Assembly: GCA_021432635.1 (NCBI GenBank)
Contig: MU270019.1
Location: forward strand, 1,051,672 to 1,115,671
DNA: 64,000 bases
Direction of reading: 5' to 3'
DNA from: Thozetella sp. PMI_491
Lineage: Eukaryota; Ascomycota; Sordariomycetes; Chaetosphaeriales; Chaetosphaeriaceae
Below the pieces are notes generated by a model. It ran no database searches, was not told the DNA's origin, and saw only the letters and a list, made by a program, of their open reading frames with translations. Positions within the stretch are counted from its first letter, which is position 1. Each line of letters starts with the position of its first letter. Made by a program: the position numbers and the translations under genes. Shown here piece by piece: positions 24,206 through 36,300 of the stretch.

Positions 24206-25301
24206 GACCGCGGACGTGCTGCAAAATGCCCTCTGTCGGCGGCAGCCGCCAGCAATTCTCCTCGGGGCAGGTCTGGATTTTATAAGGAGTTACGATCGCG
24301 CAGAAGAGGGGGAGGCGACCGTGGCGAGGGCTACATCAGCAGTGCGAGTTGGAAGTTGCACGACAACAGACGCGGCATCCGAAGTGATTTGTGACGTTGG
24401 GGGAAGAGCGCTGGGCTAATCGACTAATCAGGGCCCTGGATTAGGTAACACCCTGTCGCACACCACCGTCCGGTCCCATTCTACCATCCAGTGATTCCGG
24501 GCGGCTCCGCTTGTTCCCACTGCAGGTACCCCCCTGCCCGCCCATCCATCCCCTTGTCGCTCGCCCACCCCCCCCCCCCCCCCCCCCAATCCAGGCCCAG
24601 CGCTATCGCGTGTGGGCCCACCTGTCGCGATCCAAGTGTAAGCAAAACAGACTCTGGGTCATAGTAAGCCCGGCAAGACGTGCCGTCCGCGGCCACATAC
24701 TTCGCACCATTCGCCGCCTCTATGAACAATCTCTCTCAAACTCTGTTTCGCAATCTGGTTGGCCCGAAGCTTAGCTCAGCCGTCTTTGCCACCAAAAAGA
24801 AACTTGCGAGACGAAGAGAGGCCTTGCCTGTACAGCATGTCCTAGTACCGATCAAGGAGAATGCGCAATGAGCCGAAGATATAAGAGCTTCCAAAAATAA
24901 CCTATCATATCGCTGGTCCATGTCTCGCCCTGCCGGCTCTATGCACACTATGTCCCTGAAGCACGCAAAAGGCAGCACGCCAAATAGAGCGCTCCAGAGA
25001 GTGAGCGAAAGCCTGGCTACACCCTGAAAGCTAGATCTACAAGTCCTGCGTAGCCACGTGCCTAAGTACCTAGACACCGTGCCCACTGAAGCTCTGTCCT
25101 TCCACTCCCCCCGGGGCTCGTATATCACAATGCTCGCGACACTTGCAGGGTTCCAGCTTGCGGCATGCAGTCCGCGCGGTTTCCCCGTCCTCCGAAGTAG
25201 GTATCATGTTTGGCCATCCCGAACAACCTCGATTCTACTGATACAGGGTCCATAAACACATCCTCCGTATTCTCTTTGGGCGCCATAGGTAGCAAGCTCC
25301 G
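24206..25301. other. Intergenic, no gene seen
   Basis: Promoter region of the RING gene and 3' flank of prp19. Contains a poly-C run (24568-24587). No supported gene. Confidence 0.5.
24568..24587 (+). repeat. Poly-C tract, 20 nt
   Basis: Uninterrupted C run on the plus strand, about 370 bp upstream of the RING gene start. Confidence 0.95.
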
Positions 25302-27008
25302 TTATTCCTTGACGGACAGGATCGAAACCACGCCGTCCTTGCTGACAGACACCAGCGACTTGGCGTCCTCGCCCCACTGCACAGCAACCCCGGCCACGCT
25401 GCTCCGCAGTGGCTCTGCCCACTTCTTGGAGCTCTTGTGGTACTGCTGCACTGTGATGCCTGTAGAACCGGCCGTGGCGAGGAACTGGCCCGTGTAGTCC
25501 CAGGCGAGCGAGTCGACGTCGTCCGTCTGCAGTTCCTTGGCCTTGGCGGCGTCACCTTCCTTCCGCAGGTCGAAGATGGTGGTGGTTGTCTGGCCCTTGC
25601 CGGTCGCCGCGAACCAGAATCCGTTCTCCGAGAACACGAGGGCCCGGATGGGCGCGCCTAGGCTGAAGGTCGCAGCCTGCTGGCCGGTCTTGGTCTCAAA
25701 GATCTTGATATCGCCGTCTTGCGTGCCGGCGGCGAACAGGTGGCCGTCGGGGTGGAACGCGCATACGGTCAGCGCTGTGAGAGAGGTTAGCGACTGTACA
25801 ATCAGAGAACGGGCAAAGGAGATGGAGCATACAGCTGTCGGTGTACACGCGGAGCACACGCTTCAGGGAGTTCAGGTCGTAGAAGACGAAGCTCTTATCC
25901 GCGCCCACCGAAGCCAATATATCCCCGCCCGGGTGCAGTGCCAGCCCGGTGACCGCACCAGCGTGCTCCGTGAACGACTTGACCTCGGCACCGCTCTCGT
26001 AGATCTTGACATGGGCGTTGTATGTCGAGAAGATGACGCGCGCGCCAGTCCAGATGGTATCCGTGATGGGCTCGCCCAGGTCGAGCGAGCGCTCCACCTT
26101 GTCGGCCTCGATCGAGTAGATGCCAACGTTGCCCTTGAGGCCACTGATGGCGGCGTAATCCTTCTCAACAGCGAGTGACGAGGCGTCGGGAACGGGCAGC
26201 GAGTTGAAGGCGGTCTGCTCGAAAGCGGAGATGTCGTCGGGTGTGACCCAGCCTCCCGGGACCGGTCGCTTCTTTCGGCCCTTGGTAAGTCTACAAATCG
26301 GTCAGAAAAATGCTGCGTCCTTGTCGTCGTCGTCTGGGAGCGGGATGCCACTTGCCTCTGATGCACCTCATCCACGTGCTCGGCCAGCGCCTCGGGCAGC
26401 CCCTCGCTGTCGACCTGCATTTCATCGCCGTTATTCGCGTCGCCGGCCGTCACCGTAACCTTGGACAGCGCGTCTCTGGCCTGGTCGCGCTCTTTGGTCA
26501 GGCGGGAGATGACCCGTATCGCCGCATCGTGCTGGTAAAGGGCGGTCGCAAGCTCTTCTCTCGTCCGGGCTAGCTGCTCCTTCGTGTTGTATGACTCGAG
26601 TACCAGCGCATCCCACTCGTCCTGGAACGCTTTGAGAAGAGAAGGAAGCGAGGTAAAGTTCGGAGGCCGCGGTCGCACGGTGCGATCGGTCTTGATGTCG
26701 AGCAAGTCCTCCGCCTCGAGCTCCTCCTCCGTACCGGGTTCTTTGCCGTTCTCCTCAATGTACTTGAGAATCAGCCGTTTCTCGAAGACGGTGCCTAGAT
26801 ACCAAGGCGGTCAGCAATCCGTATCGTTCTTGCTTGCTTCCGACCACGAGCAATTCGTCGCTGGGAGGGGTCTCTCTCGTACCTGTCTTTCGCGACACGA
26901 CAGGCTCCTCCGGAACCTCACCCGAGACTGTCGAAAGAAGGTCAGCGCAACCACACTACTTAAGCGCAAGATATAAATGGCGCATGCAGACTTACTTGCG
27001 CAGAGCAT
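25302..27008 (-). CDS. prp19: Pre-mRNA-processing factor 19 (U-box/WD40 E3 ligase), 475 aa
   Basis: Five exons (27008-26996, 26927-26883, 26794-26356, 26290-25833, 25774-25302) add to 476 codons. Residues 1-55 are the Prp19 U-box, opening MLCAISGEVPEEPVVSRKTG and continuing TVFEKRLILKYIEE. A coiled-coil tetramerisation region follows (SLLKAFQDEWDALVLES, TREELATALYQHDAA). Then come the linker RLTKGRKKRPVPGGW and a C-terminal WD40 propeller (SFTEHAGAVTGLALHPGG, VCAFHPDGHLFAAGTQDG, SLAWDYTGQFLATAGS). Prp19 is the ubiquitin ligase core of the NineTeen complex that activates the spliceosome. The length matches the family. Two oddities: exon 1 codes only 13 nt, and the third intron (26355-26291) has a GC-AG boundary (AG|GCAAGT), required to give the conserved QRLTKGRKKRP reading. 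Confidence 0.95.
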
Positions 27009-27642
27009 TGCGGATGCGGTGGATATGAACTGTGGGATAGACTTGTTTGTTGACCTGCGACAGCCGTGGAGCTGCGACTTCAACAGGAAACTTTTTTATG
27101 GAAAGCTCCCACGCGCGGCTGATGGCGGCTGGCGCCAGCTGTACGCCCCACACGACATAACATACTAACTCCAACGTAGCCACAGCTTTTCCTAGCTAGC
27201 AACATTTCCGTGATCAAGGTGTACAGAGGTCGGCAGCGAGCCAAAGAGGCCAGTAGGGAGCCAAAGAGCGGTGTGCCGGCTTTCAGTCCTCGATTCTAGC
27301 TAGGCTATATCAAATACCAATCTATTAAACATATACGGTATGGATTGCGCGTACAGAGCGAAGATAATGCTATCTCATTTCCACGAGCGAGATCGCAGCT
27401 GCCTTCTCTATTGACAATTTATGGCATTTTTACGAGCCCAAAGCCCTCTGACCAAGACTTGAAGAGTGCCGTGGTGGCTCAAACTACCTGCGCCTGGGTC
27501 TGTCTCTTTTACTCAGCCTCTCTCTCCAATCACCCAAAGCAACGAAAGCCGCCGCAACGTTGCCCCCGATCTCGCCGTCAGACGGCGTCGCTTATCTTCC
27601 CCAAGAGGGGGGGCACTGTCGCTATGCTTTCCCAAAGCGGCC
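27009..27642. other. prp19 promoter / PhzF 3' flank
   Basis: About 630 bp without a gene. It carries the promoter of prp19 and the 3' end of the PhzF-family gene. No clear motif seen. Confidence 0.5.
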
Positions 27643-28623
27643 TCATACTTGGATGCTTCCACTCATAACTACCACAGCCTCTCCCCCGAGGACCAGGTCC
27701 TTGATCTTGGGCTGCTCGCCACCCTCGGCCGAGACCTCAATGACAATGTCACTCTTGCGCCCTAGCTCAACCCCCTGCGTGACCTCGAACCTAGTCTTCT
27801 CCGCGCCCGTGGTCAGGGCCAGGTAGCTCGCCAGCGTGCTAGCCGCGCTTCCTGTGGCGGGATCCTCGAAGCCGAGCTCCACCATGCGCGTCCGGATTTG
27901 GTGGAGGCCGTCCGCGGTCGGCTCTGCTGTGGGCACGTAGTAGTAGCGAGCTATGAACCCGTTGCCCCAGAGGCCGGGGTCCAGCAGGTTCGGGATGTCT
28001 TCGAAGACGAGCCGCCGTCCCGCCGACACCTTGGCCAGCTGCTCCAGGTTTTCGAGCTTGACGAGCAGGAAGCTCATGCCCTTTACGATGCTGACGACGG
28101 GTGCGGCTAGCTCGGCCTTGCGGATAGCATCGTCTTCGGTCAGGCCGGCATCGATGACGGTGCGCACCTTCTGGTTCAGGTCACGCTCGAACAGCAGGCT
28201 GCCGAGGGTGTTCTTGTGGATGTGTACATCATGGGGGATGGTTGCCTTCACGGCCAAGCCCTTGTCTACCGCGATGCCGATACGCCCGGCCTTGGGCACG
28301 AGGGAATCGACCTGCTTCCACTTGAAGTGGTTCAGTACCAGGTAGGCAGTGCCGATGGTGGGGTGCCCGGCGAACGGCAGCTCGCTCTCGATGGTGAAGA
28401 TGTTCATGTCCAGGCTCGTCTGGCTGTGGTCCGGCTCGTCGGGGACGTGCAGAAAGACGGTCTCGGAGAGATTGAACTCCTTCGCGACCCGCTGCTTGGC
28501 TTCATGGCTGAGGCTTTCGCGCACCTTCGCAGGTACCAAGACCACGGCCAGCGGGTTACCCAGAAATCGAGTGTCAGTGAAGACGTCGAGCGTCACGAAA
28601 TCGAGCTTCAATGGAGCCGACAT
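27643..28623 (-). CDS. PhzF-family (PhzC/PhzF) isomerase/epimerase-like protein, 326 aa
   Basis: A single exon of usual family length. PhzF proteins have two similar halves of diaminopimelate-epimerase fold. Visible landmarks: [17 protein letters not shown] at the start, [10 protein letters not shown] with the probable catalytic Glu E54, [16 protein letters not shown] (first-half phosphate/substrate loop) and [17 protein letters not shown] (second-half loop). Bacterial PhzF isomerises DHHA in phenazine synthesis, but most homologues (including yeast YHI9) have no known substrate, and no phenazine genes lie nearby, so the reaction here is unknown. Expected cytosolic; no signal peptide. It is transcribed in the same direction as prp19 and the thioesterase, each with its own promoter space. 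Confidence 0.92.
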   Translation of the reverse strand: MSAPLKLDFVTLDVFTDTRFLGNPLAVVLVPAKVRESLSHEAKQRVAKEFNLSETVFLHVPDEPDHSQTSLDMNIFTIESELPFAGHPTIGTAYLVLNHFKWKQVDSLVPKAGRIGIAVDKGLAVKATIPHDVHIHKNTLGSLLFERDLNQKVRTVIDAGLTEDDAIRKAELAAPVVSIVKGMSFLLVKLENLEQLAKVSAGRRLVFEDIPNLLDPGLWGNGFIARYYYVPTAEPTADGLHQIRTRMVELGFEDPATGSAASTLASYLALTTGAEKTRFEVTQGVELGRKSDIVIEVSAEGGEQPKIKDLVLGGEAVVVMSGSIQV

Positions 28624-29280
28624 GTTCTAGTCCGTGGCAGAATATAAGTCTCTAGTGACGTAGCGAGTACTGTATAGGAGGTGTTAGCGGAAGGCTACCG
28701 CCACAAGGGCGCAACTTCTCACAAAGACCTCCAGATGCTGCTTCTGGCTTGATCGGCAGGTCGGTGGCCACTTTCTGTGCTCCTGCTTCTCAATGGGAAG
28801 AATGGTGAAGATGCAGAGCTCCGCGGCACTAGAGCGGGGGTGACACACATCGACATCTTAAGGGCGTGCCCGCCTGATTGGTAATTCCGCCATCTTGCCA
28901 TTGTCCCCACATCGCACATCGTGAAGCTCTTTGAGTCATAATCAGGAGGATATATTCCTCCGCTTCGTAGGTTTCGTCCCAAATCCTCAAGCTCTCGCCA
29001 GACTACCCCAGCCCAATGCTCAGCCGATTTTTTTTTCTTTCCTGCGCTACACACATAAAGACACCAAAAAGAGAGAAAATGAGGATATGCTATGAACAGA
29101 CCAAGTATTCCAGTTATGTAGCTCTAAACAAAGAATCTGCGTCTATGGCTAGCCCTCGCGGCTAAGAAGCTCCTTCTAGACAGTAGTAGTAGTAGGGTCG
29201 TATGGAACCGCACCCCTAGGCAAGATCATGCCGTCTCCCTTCTAGTTCCGCAACACGGTCTAGAGCATCCCCCTCCCGGT
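28624..29280. other. Intergenic, PhzF promoter and thioesterase 3' flank
   Basis: About 660 bp. Holds a short (TAG)n stretch near 29183-29197. No gene seen. Confidence 0.5.
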
Positions 29281-30562
29281 TCAAAGCTTAATCTTCTCAG
29301 CCCACCCTTTGCACAGGCCGTCCTGATACTCGGTCGCGACGTGGAGGCCGCGCGGGCTCCAGATCTTGCTCACGATGGTGCCGCGCCCGTTGGACACCCG
29401 GGGGAAGCTCGCCTCCTGCACCCACCATCCGCCGCCATGGTCGTCCTGCTCTTCGAACCGCATCACGGCCTCCTCGGCTCCGGTGTGCACCACGAAGCTG
29501 TAGCTCAGGCTCGCGGCGCGCCCAAACTTATCGCCGAACCCGACGTGGTTGCCCATCATCAGCAGCCCGTTGCGGTCGGCCTCGTAGGCGTGCACCAGCA
29601 CGTGCGCATTGGCGTCCCAGCCGTCGGTGCCATCCGCCGGCAGCGGCGCCAGGAGCCGGTACAGGAGCAGCTCACGCCGGTCCGGCAGCGGCCGCCCGCG
29701 GTTGTACTCGGTCATGTCGACCTTCTTCATGTCGACGATGGGGAACGTGCCGACCATATCGGCCCCGACAAGCCGCACGATGGCATCGACGTCGACCGGC
29801 GGCGCGGGCGGCCAGTCCTGCGGCTTCCTGCTCGCGAGGATGTCCGCGAAGCGCTTCTGCACCGACTCTTCCTGCTCCGTGACCCCGTGGCTGTGCGGCT
29901 CCGGGAGCTTGAAGGAGCAGACGGCGTGGAAGCACGGCGCGCCCATCGGCAGCGACGCATCCTCGACCGGGAAGTAGTCTCCGGCTGGGTTGTAGCTGGG
30001 CTGGGTCGGCTGCTGAGCCGTTACGGAGAGAGTGCTGAAGAGCCGCGACGCGGTGTTGACACTCACTGTGTACACAAACGGCCGATCTCGAATGCCAGGG
30101 GCTGTAAAGTAGCCGTGGATGGTCTGGGAGTGGTCAGATCGTGGTCCAAGAAGTAAGCCGGTCGGATCCTCCGCTGGCCATGCTCCGATGCCGAGCAGCC
30201 AGCAAGAAGCGGGAGCGGCGCAGAGGGGCACCTACATGAAGGCCTAACCTCTCGTTCTCCTTCACTCCTCTGCGATCCTCTTCCGTTCTCCAAGCCCTGC
30301 ACACGGCCAAGGCGCTTTGTGAGTATACCTGGCCGCCAAACGCCGCTGGGTGCATCTTCTTCATAGGCTTATCCTCGCCATAGACGCCGAGGGCGTGAAA
30401 GTCCCAGCCTGGCAACCAGCTCGCTCGCTTGCCCATGTACCGCCTGTCCCGTGGAGCGTCATCCTGGCGCTTGACCTCACTGCCGACGAGCGGCAGCTCC
30501 ACCATGTCCATCTGCTCCTGGAAGGTGAGCCGGACATCTCCGCCTCTGGATTCCGGCGCCAT
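29281..30562 (-). CDS. Acyl-CoA thioesterase II (TesB-type double hotdog), 389 aa
   Basis: Two exons (30562-30236, 30123-29281) join in phase 0 across a 112 nt intron to 390 codons. TesB-type enzymes hydrolyse acyl-CoA to free acid and CoA, in fungi often in peroxisomes. First hotdog: FGGQVYSQSALAVCRAW with the HPAAFGGQV loop, then after the intron TIHGYFTAPGIRDRPFVYTV and SRLFSTLSVTAQQ, the usual Sxx-F-x-R-V-like strand. Second hotdog: GWDANAHVLVHAYEADRNG, NHVGFGDKFGRAASLSYSFVVH and RGTIVSKIWSPRGLHVATEYQDGL, where the Gln/Asp/Thr charge relay of TesB would sit. The C-terminus (EKIKL) might act as a weak PTS1-like tripeptide (IKL), which would place it in peroxisomes (inference). Start chosen at the Met giving MAPESRGGDVRL. 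Confidence 0.88.
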
Positions 30563-32058
30563 CTTGAGCCGAGAAATAGTGGCGGCAGCGGGTGGGGATT
30601 GTCCGCAGGGTCCAAAGACAACGGCTACCTTCCTCCCAGCGATGAGCCCGGACACGACGCCAGCTCACCGTTTGCAGCGCCACGGCTGATGTCGAGGGCT
30701 CAACTGGCGGTAAGATGTTCCCTGTTAGGGTCGAGCCCGTGGAGATGGAGGCTACTGCCGGGAGTAGCCGACCGTTGCACAAAGGTGCCGGTGGCTCCGT
30801 AGAGACCAAAGGGAGCGGCTACTTATGAAAGAAGCTTACGGATAGTCGAAACTCAACTAATCTGTTGCCTCGGAGGGCTGATGCAAGCTTTCAGTCGGCC
30901 AGTCGCGTTCCCGTACCGCCTGTGAATAAGCAGGTACTCGGTTCTCCAAGACGCACGTTGCCGAACTCGTGGAGCCGAGGCAATTGGGGTTCCCCCACAC
31001 CAAAAGCGACAGCAAATCATTTGAGACGTATTACCATCGCCCGCCCTAGTCCCTTTGGGGGCTCGCAACTATGCCGAGCCATGGTTCCCAGCAGGCCTCA
31101 GGAGAAGGACTAGTTTGACATACATGTCCCAAAGCCCTTGGTATTTATAACTACCTAGGTGCATTCTTTCCAATTCGTCTCCGTTCCCAGAAGAAGTAAG
31201 CAAACCCCGAAACTGTGGGTTCTCAACCACAGTCCCTTGGAGCAGCCCCGCCTCAACCTGGCATCCACTCATCAACTGACTCAGGTACTCCTTAGAAGTT
31301 TACTCTGCGAATACTGTGCTTGGCCCACCGATAGCCACTAGGAAGTTTAACGTGACTGGCTCGACTTAGTGAGGCGGCAAGGGCGGTATCCTCATATCCT
31401 CACATCCTCACAGAATTATAGGGCGATGGGACCGCCGGCGGTTTCTGAGGCCGATACCGCGAGGCCCCCCCCTCTCTTGCCTCTCCTCCTCTTGTCTCTC
31501 CATGTCCCATGCCATGTCGAGGCTCTTGTCGGACGAAGTCGGGACGCACTCAAGGGTGTAGTTGAGACGCAACCAATGGGAACCACTGGGTTCGTGAATT
31601 TGTGCGATGCACTATCAACTAACCACCAACCTGCGTGACATTTCCGAACCTAGTATACAGTGTCCCCCGCCTGCATGCAACAATGTGCCGCCCCTGACAG
31701 CCAGGCTCTGTGGCCAAGATATGATGCACCAACCATGGGCAATGTGCTTGCGTTTCCTCTACCTAAGGTCAGACATGCGAGGTGGTTGTAATGAGAGAAA
31801 GAATGAGAAAGAACAACAACAGCGTGGCCCATACATCTTGAGCCGCCAAGCAATGATGCCGATCCAAATGACGCCAGCTCCCCATATGCCGCTTTTTGTT
31901 CCCCTTCCCATGCATTTGATCCAATTTTGGAGGCTGTCAAGGCGCGGCCGTCCCCTGTCCAATGAGTAAAATATAAAATACTTGATGGATATGTACGTAG
32001 TTTCGAGGAGTCGTAAAAGGCGGAAATCGCTCGGACGTGGAGGAAACATACTACCACG
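30563..32058. other. Intergenic, 1.5 kb, no gene seen
   Basis: Promoter side of the thioesterase gene and 3' side of the 439-aa gene. Three near-perfect tandem copies of an 8-mer ATCCTCAY lie at 31388-31411. Nothing else supported. Confidence 0.5.
31388..31411 (+). repeat. Short tandem repeat ATCCTCAY x3
   Basis: Three adjacent 8-nt units, ATCCTCAT, ATCCTCAC, ATCCTCAC. Too short to suggest a function. Confidence 0.8.
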
Positions 32059-33378
32059 TCACCTCGCGGACCACGGGATGCCATCTAGATCGTCCATGTA
32101 TTCTTCGTAGTGGTCGCCCTCGTCGTCCTCGCCGTCCCCTTCAGCAGAACCCCCAAATATCACCCCAAAGTCCGCGTACACATCATCGTGCTCGTCCGTG
32201 AGGTCGTACTTGCCGTCTAGGTCCGAACTCGGGAACGACACCACGTCGTCATCCTCATCATCGTCTAGGTCGCCGGCTCGGCGTGTCGATTTCAGTTCTG
32301 GCGACGCCAGAGGCCGCAGTCTTGGACTGAGTGACAGCCGCAACGCTGGCGACGTCGGCTGGACCGGGAGCAAGCCAGCTGGCGACCCGGGTGGTGACAG
32401 CTGGCCCTTGGCTGCGGCTTTCGACAGGGGGTGCGGGAGAAGCTGCGGCTTGAAATTTATTGGCATCCGTAGGGGTTGCGCAACTGGACCGGGAGGGGAG
32501 CTTCCCGGTGCCGTTGGGAATCGCGCTCCTACCACCAGACCGACGCCATGACTTTGCTGGAGCAGCGCCGCGTTCGCTGCAAGCTGGGCGACATCCATGT
32601 CGCCCTTCTCTGAGGCATGATTCCGAACGCGTAGGCGAAATCTGTTGATCATGGCGGCTCGCCGCAGTTGTGATGACTGGTTGGCATGATGATGCGATCC
32701 GTGGGGCTGGACGGCGCTCGTCAACCGACGGGCTGCCATGATAGCTGCTAGCTTCATGAAGCGCCGGTCTCCGTTGGCTACCACCTCTCTATTCAAGATG
32801 TGTGTGGCGGGAAGCGAAAAGGGTTGCGAAAGCCGCGAGGTGATGAGATGCCGGAGCAATCGACGCTTCTTACATCCCAGCGACGCTGTGTTGGGACCAT
32901 CCACGTCGGAATCCGGCCTCCGCCTCTTCAGAGATCGTCTGGACAAGGCGTCTTCATGACGCACGAAGATGAAGCCATCTTGTGCTGTCTGGTCCATCTG
33001 ATTAGACACAATGTCCACGATAGGCGGGGCAGCGTTGCTAGAAGAGGATGCGGCGGCGCCGTGCGTCGTACTAGTAGAATGTATAGGGGTTGGTGTGCGA
33101 ATAGGCGAGCCCGGTGAAGTCTCGGGCTTGCTTAGAGGCATTTGGACTTCGGAAGCTCTCCCTGCGGTTGGGAGCTGATATTTCATGGCGCTGAGGCTTT
33201 GTAGGACGTGGCTATGGGCCGCAGGAACATATGGTTGAGAGAGGAAAGGGGAGCTAAACTTGACACCGTCGTCAAGGCCCAGCGGGGTATGTCGCAGATG
33301 CCATGATCCGTACTGCCCGATGGTAACCACTTCTGGAGATTCGAGGGGGAGAACCATGGTTTCCATGGGCCCGTTCAA
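32059..33378 (-). CDS. Conserved fungal protein of unknown function, 439 aa (nuclear-looking)
   Basis: One exon of 440 codons. I do not recognise a named domain. The N-terminal half is Ser/Pro-rich. A basic block (SLKRRRPDSD near residue 155 and KKRRLLRHLITSRLSQPF near 175) looks like a bipartite nuclear localisation signal. It leads into a conserved helical core: PATHILNREV, RRFMKLAAIMAARRL, LRRAAMINRFRLRVRN. The C-terminal half is again Pro/Ser-rich and ends in a strongly acidic tail (DDDEDDDVV, DGEDDEGDHYEEY). Basic core plus acidic tail suggests a chromatin or transcription-linked role, but this is inference only. Other in-frame Met codons close behind the first could be the true start. 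Its upstream flank is a 4.7 kb gene-free stretch. Confidence 0.8.
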   Translation of the reverse strand: MNGPMETMVLPLESPEVVTIGQYGSWHLRHTPLGLDDGVKFSSPFLSQPYVPAAHSHVLQSLSAMKYQLPTAGRASEVQMPLSKPETSPGSPIRTPTPIHSTSTTHGAAASSSSNAAPPIVDIVSNQMDQTAQDGFIFVRHEDALSRRSLKRRRPDSDVDGPNTASLGCKKRRLLRHLITSRLSQPFSLPATHILNREVVANGDRRFMKLAAIMAARRLTSAVQPHGSHHHANQSSQLRRAAMINRFRLRVRNHASEKGDMDVAQLAANAALLQQSHGVGLVVGARFPTAPGSSPPGPVAQPLRMPINFKPQLLPHPLSKAAAKGQLSPPGSPAGLLPVQPTSPALRLSLSPRLRPLASPELKSTRRAGDLDDDEDDDVVSFPSSDLDGKYDLTDEHDDVYADFGVIFGGSAEGDGEDDEGDHYEEYMDDLDGIPWSAR

Positions 33379-36300
33379 ACGATCAGGCTGTCCTCCTCCT
33401 CCGTCAACTCTCTATCCCTCTCTAGAGACTCTCCAACCCTTTCAAGAACTGGTCGGAAGAATGCCTTGTGCAACCGGCGTTCCTCAAAATGTGTCGCACC
33501 AAAGTCCTGGACTCCAGGTGGGTAAAGGTGCTAGCCCTCGAGGCGTGGATGATGGTGGGCTCGAGGGTATCCTGAAATGGACTAGAGTTGCAAGACGTGG
33601 TTCAAGCTAGGCGGTGAACCGGAGCGAAGGCATGGCTTCGTCCCTCTCTCACCAAGTCTTGCTCCGGAAAGCTAAATCTTTAAGGATACGTTCCTTCCAA
33701 CGAGGGACTGCAGCGACAAGATAGGTTGCATCCCCCCAGAACGATGGTAAGAGAACCGATGCGGCCGAGCGCGGGAGCAAGTCTTCCAGAGAGGGGGTTG
33801 CGACAGATGGGATAATGCGCGTGATGGCTTTCCTTGGGAGGGGATTGGGGAACCAGTCCCAGCTTACGTTGTAGGGGAGGGGTAGGTTGCCGTGTTCCGG
33901 AGGAGAGGCGCGTTAAGAGCAATATGGATGCTGGAAATCTCCGTGTCCAAGAGAGGGGAGGGAAACGGGCAGTGAGGCGGTAGTAGGCAGCGGTAAGAAC
34001 GACTTAAGAGAGGGGGGTGGGCGTGGCTCGGAACCAAGTGCACGGAATCGATTATAAGAGGCGCGCGAGCACAGGGCAACCCAGCCGTCCACGAAGCCAG
34101 CCCAATGTCCCGGCTGGGCGGTGCAGTGTGGGGAAGGTGGAATATCCTAGTTGGGGATGGTGTACGGTCTCGGGGGAGGGGCCTCGCCAAGAACTGCTCA
34201 ACTTGTGTTATACCGGATGCTTGAGAGAGCAAAGTCCAGGAATGAGAGAATATGTTGAATGGGATGAATTCTTTGAGATTCGGTGGTGGGGAACGTGCCC
34301 TCGGGGACAGGATATTTTAGCCCTTAAAGAGGCGGGAGAGCGGTGTCACTGCTGGCAGAAGCCACTCAGCAATGTAGATCCTGGCAAGCTGCAATGGCGG
34401 AGTTACAGTCGCAAGGGTAGAGACTGGGAAAGTCGGGGTAACAACGCTTGGAATTAAGAGACTGGCCCGAAAGCTGGGGCACAGAGGAAGCAAGAAGCGA
34501 CTGTGCGTAAGACTTGCCAGCACAGGACTATATCCAGCCGGCACTCAGGGTCGCGAGGGTTTGGAGGCGTATGGTGCCCTCCTAGTTCGTTCGTGTTGGG
34601 GAGATGTGTGCCAGGCAAGGGGGAGTAGGTACCGTCTCCGGGCGACTGGCCGAAAGGATACACAAGAATCCAGGCCAGGGCTCGGGTAATATGCCGATCA
34701 GCCTTTGACAGCTAGAAGGGCCTCTGGATGGTCCAACGACTGGTCAGGGCTGGAACCCAGGTCGGTAGACAGTGGCGAGGGCTGGAAAGCGGCGCCGAGT
34801 GGCAGACTGGGCGCACGTGGTGCTGCGTGTAGGTCGAACAGAGCAGGACGCGGCGCGGAGGCGCTGGAGGACGGATCACCGCATGCGTGAACCCGGAACC
34901 TGGGAGCCAAAGGGGTGCTGTTGGGTCGGATGGGTATCCGAACTCAACTGGGAAGTTGGTCGGCTGCTTTCCAGAAAAGTGACGTGGGCTCTCGGCCGGA
35001 GGCGACAAGAGGTGAGCCAGGCCACACTCACTCCCTCGCAGGACATACACAAGCACACCCACAGCAACACCCACACACAGAGGGTGGGAGAGGTAGAGGG
35101 GATGGAGGTCCGGGAAGTCGGGAAGCGAGCGGCCCTGTCCTACATTACGGCTCCAAATGGCGCAAGGGTTGGTTCAGAGGAGGAGTCGAGGAAGGGGAGG
35201 GGGGGAGAGGAGGAGCGAGGAAGAGGACGAGGAATACACGGGAGCGAGGACGGCGTTGGACCGATGGGGTCAGCAGGACAAGCAAGCCCAGCAGAAGGAA
35301 AACAGAGGGGAATAGGGGGGCCAATTCGCAGTTTCCATAGCGTAATCACAAGGCGACCATCGGACCGCTGGCTTGCTTTTTGTCTCGTGCCCGGGCGCTC
35401 GAAGAGGGAGCACAAAAAAACAAAAGCGTCGGTTTGTTCCCGCCGGCTGTGGCTGCTGGTTGCTCGTTGCTGGCTGCTGGCTGGCTGGCTGGCGCTCCGG
35501 TGCTCCTTCCCTTCGCCGGCTTGCAGCGAGACAGAAGGGGGGGGGAGGAAGCGACTGGGACGTCTGCGAGGAGAAAATCCCTGCAGCAGCCGAAAGCCCC
35601 TCATCTGGGCCAACAGGGGAGCTGTTTGGACAATGGCTCTTTTTCCCCGGAACTTCTCCACTTCTGCCTCACGCAACTCTCTGCGGCTACCCCGGCCGAT
35701 AATGCAGCTTATTATAGCGGGACCCGGGGGCCTTGCTCACCTCCAGCAGAGCTTTGCAGAGCCAACTTGCCAACGTACAGCCAAACTGCCAGGGCGGCGC
35801 CGTCCGAGCGTGCACGCTCCCCGACCCTCTCTCCCTCTACCGTGGTGGTACCTATTAGCACATACATACGGGAGCCTATGTACTTCCTACATAGTACCGC
35901 AGCAGCACCTTGGAGAACGCCCCCAGTCGGCATCTTTGTTTGGCGCCTAGCCCTCTCTTGGCATCGCTGTCACTTGTCACATTTGTTCTACCCGACCCAG
36001 ACCGGCCACCTGGGAAGAGGAGGAGGGCAGGCAAGAAAGTCCATGTGGGTTGACCGTCCCCCGCGCACGCGTGTCAATGGGGGAACCACCGCCCCCCCCC
36101 CCCCCCCCTTTTCCTCCTCAACCGTTGTCGCCCTTTGCCCGGGCCCTCTTGATTGGGCGCAGGCGTAAAGGGCTTATGATTGCTTTTTTGGCAGCGGCAA
36201 CTAGCTTGGAGACGGGCATCTCCGTGGGAGACTAAGCGGGGAGGGGGGAGAGGAGGGGAGAGGGAGAGCAGAGGAGGGGGGAAGCGCATCTCGTTCGCTC

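Noticed and set aside
29341-30156. 271-codon frame antisense to the thioesterase
   Set aside because: His/Arg/Val-rich shadow of the coding exon of a well-supported gene.
34772-35950. Long plus-strand open frame of 392 codons in the 33.4-38.1 kb interval
   Set aside because: Composition is Arg/Gly/Ser-skewed, with no domain-like segments; overlapping frames on both strands are also open, as expected in GC-rich low-complexity DNA.
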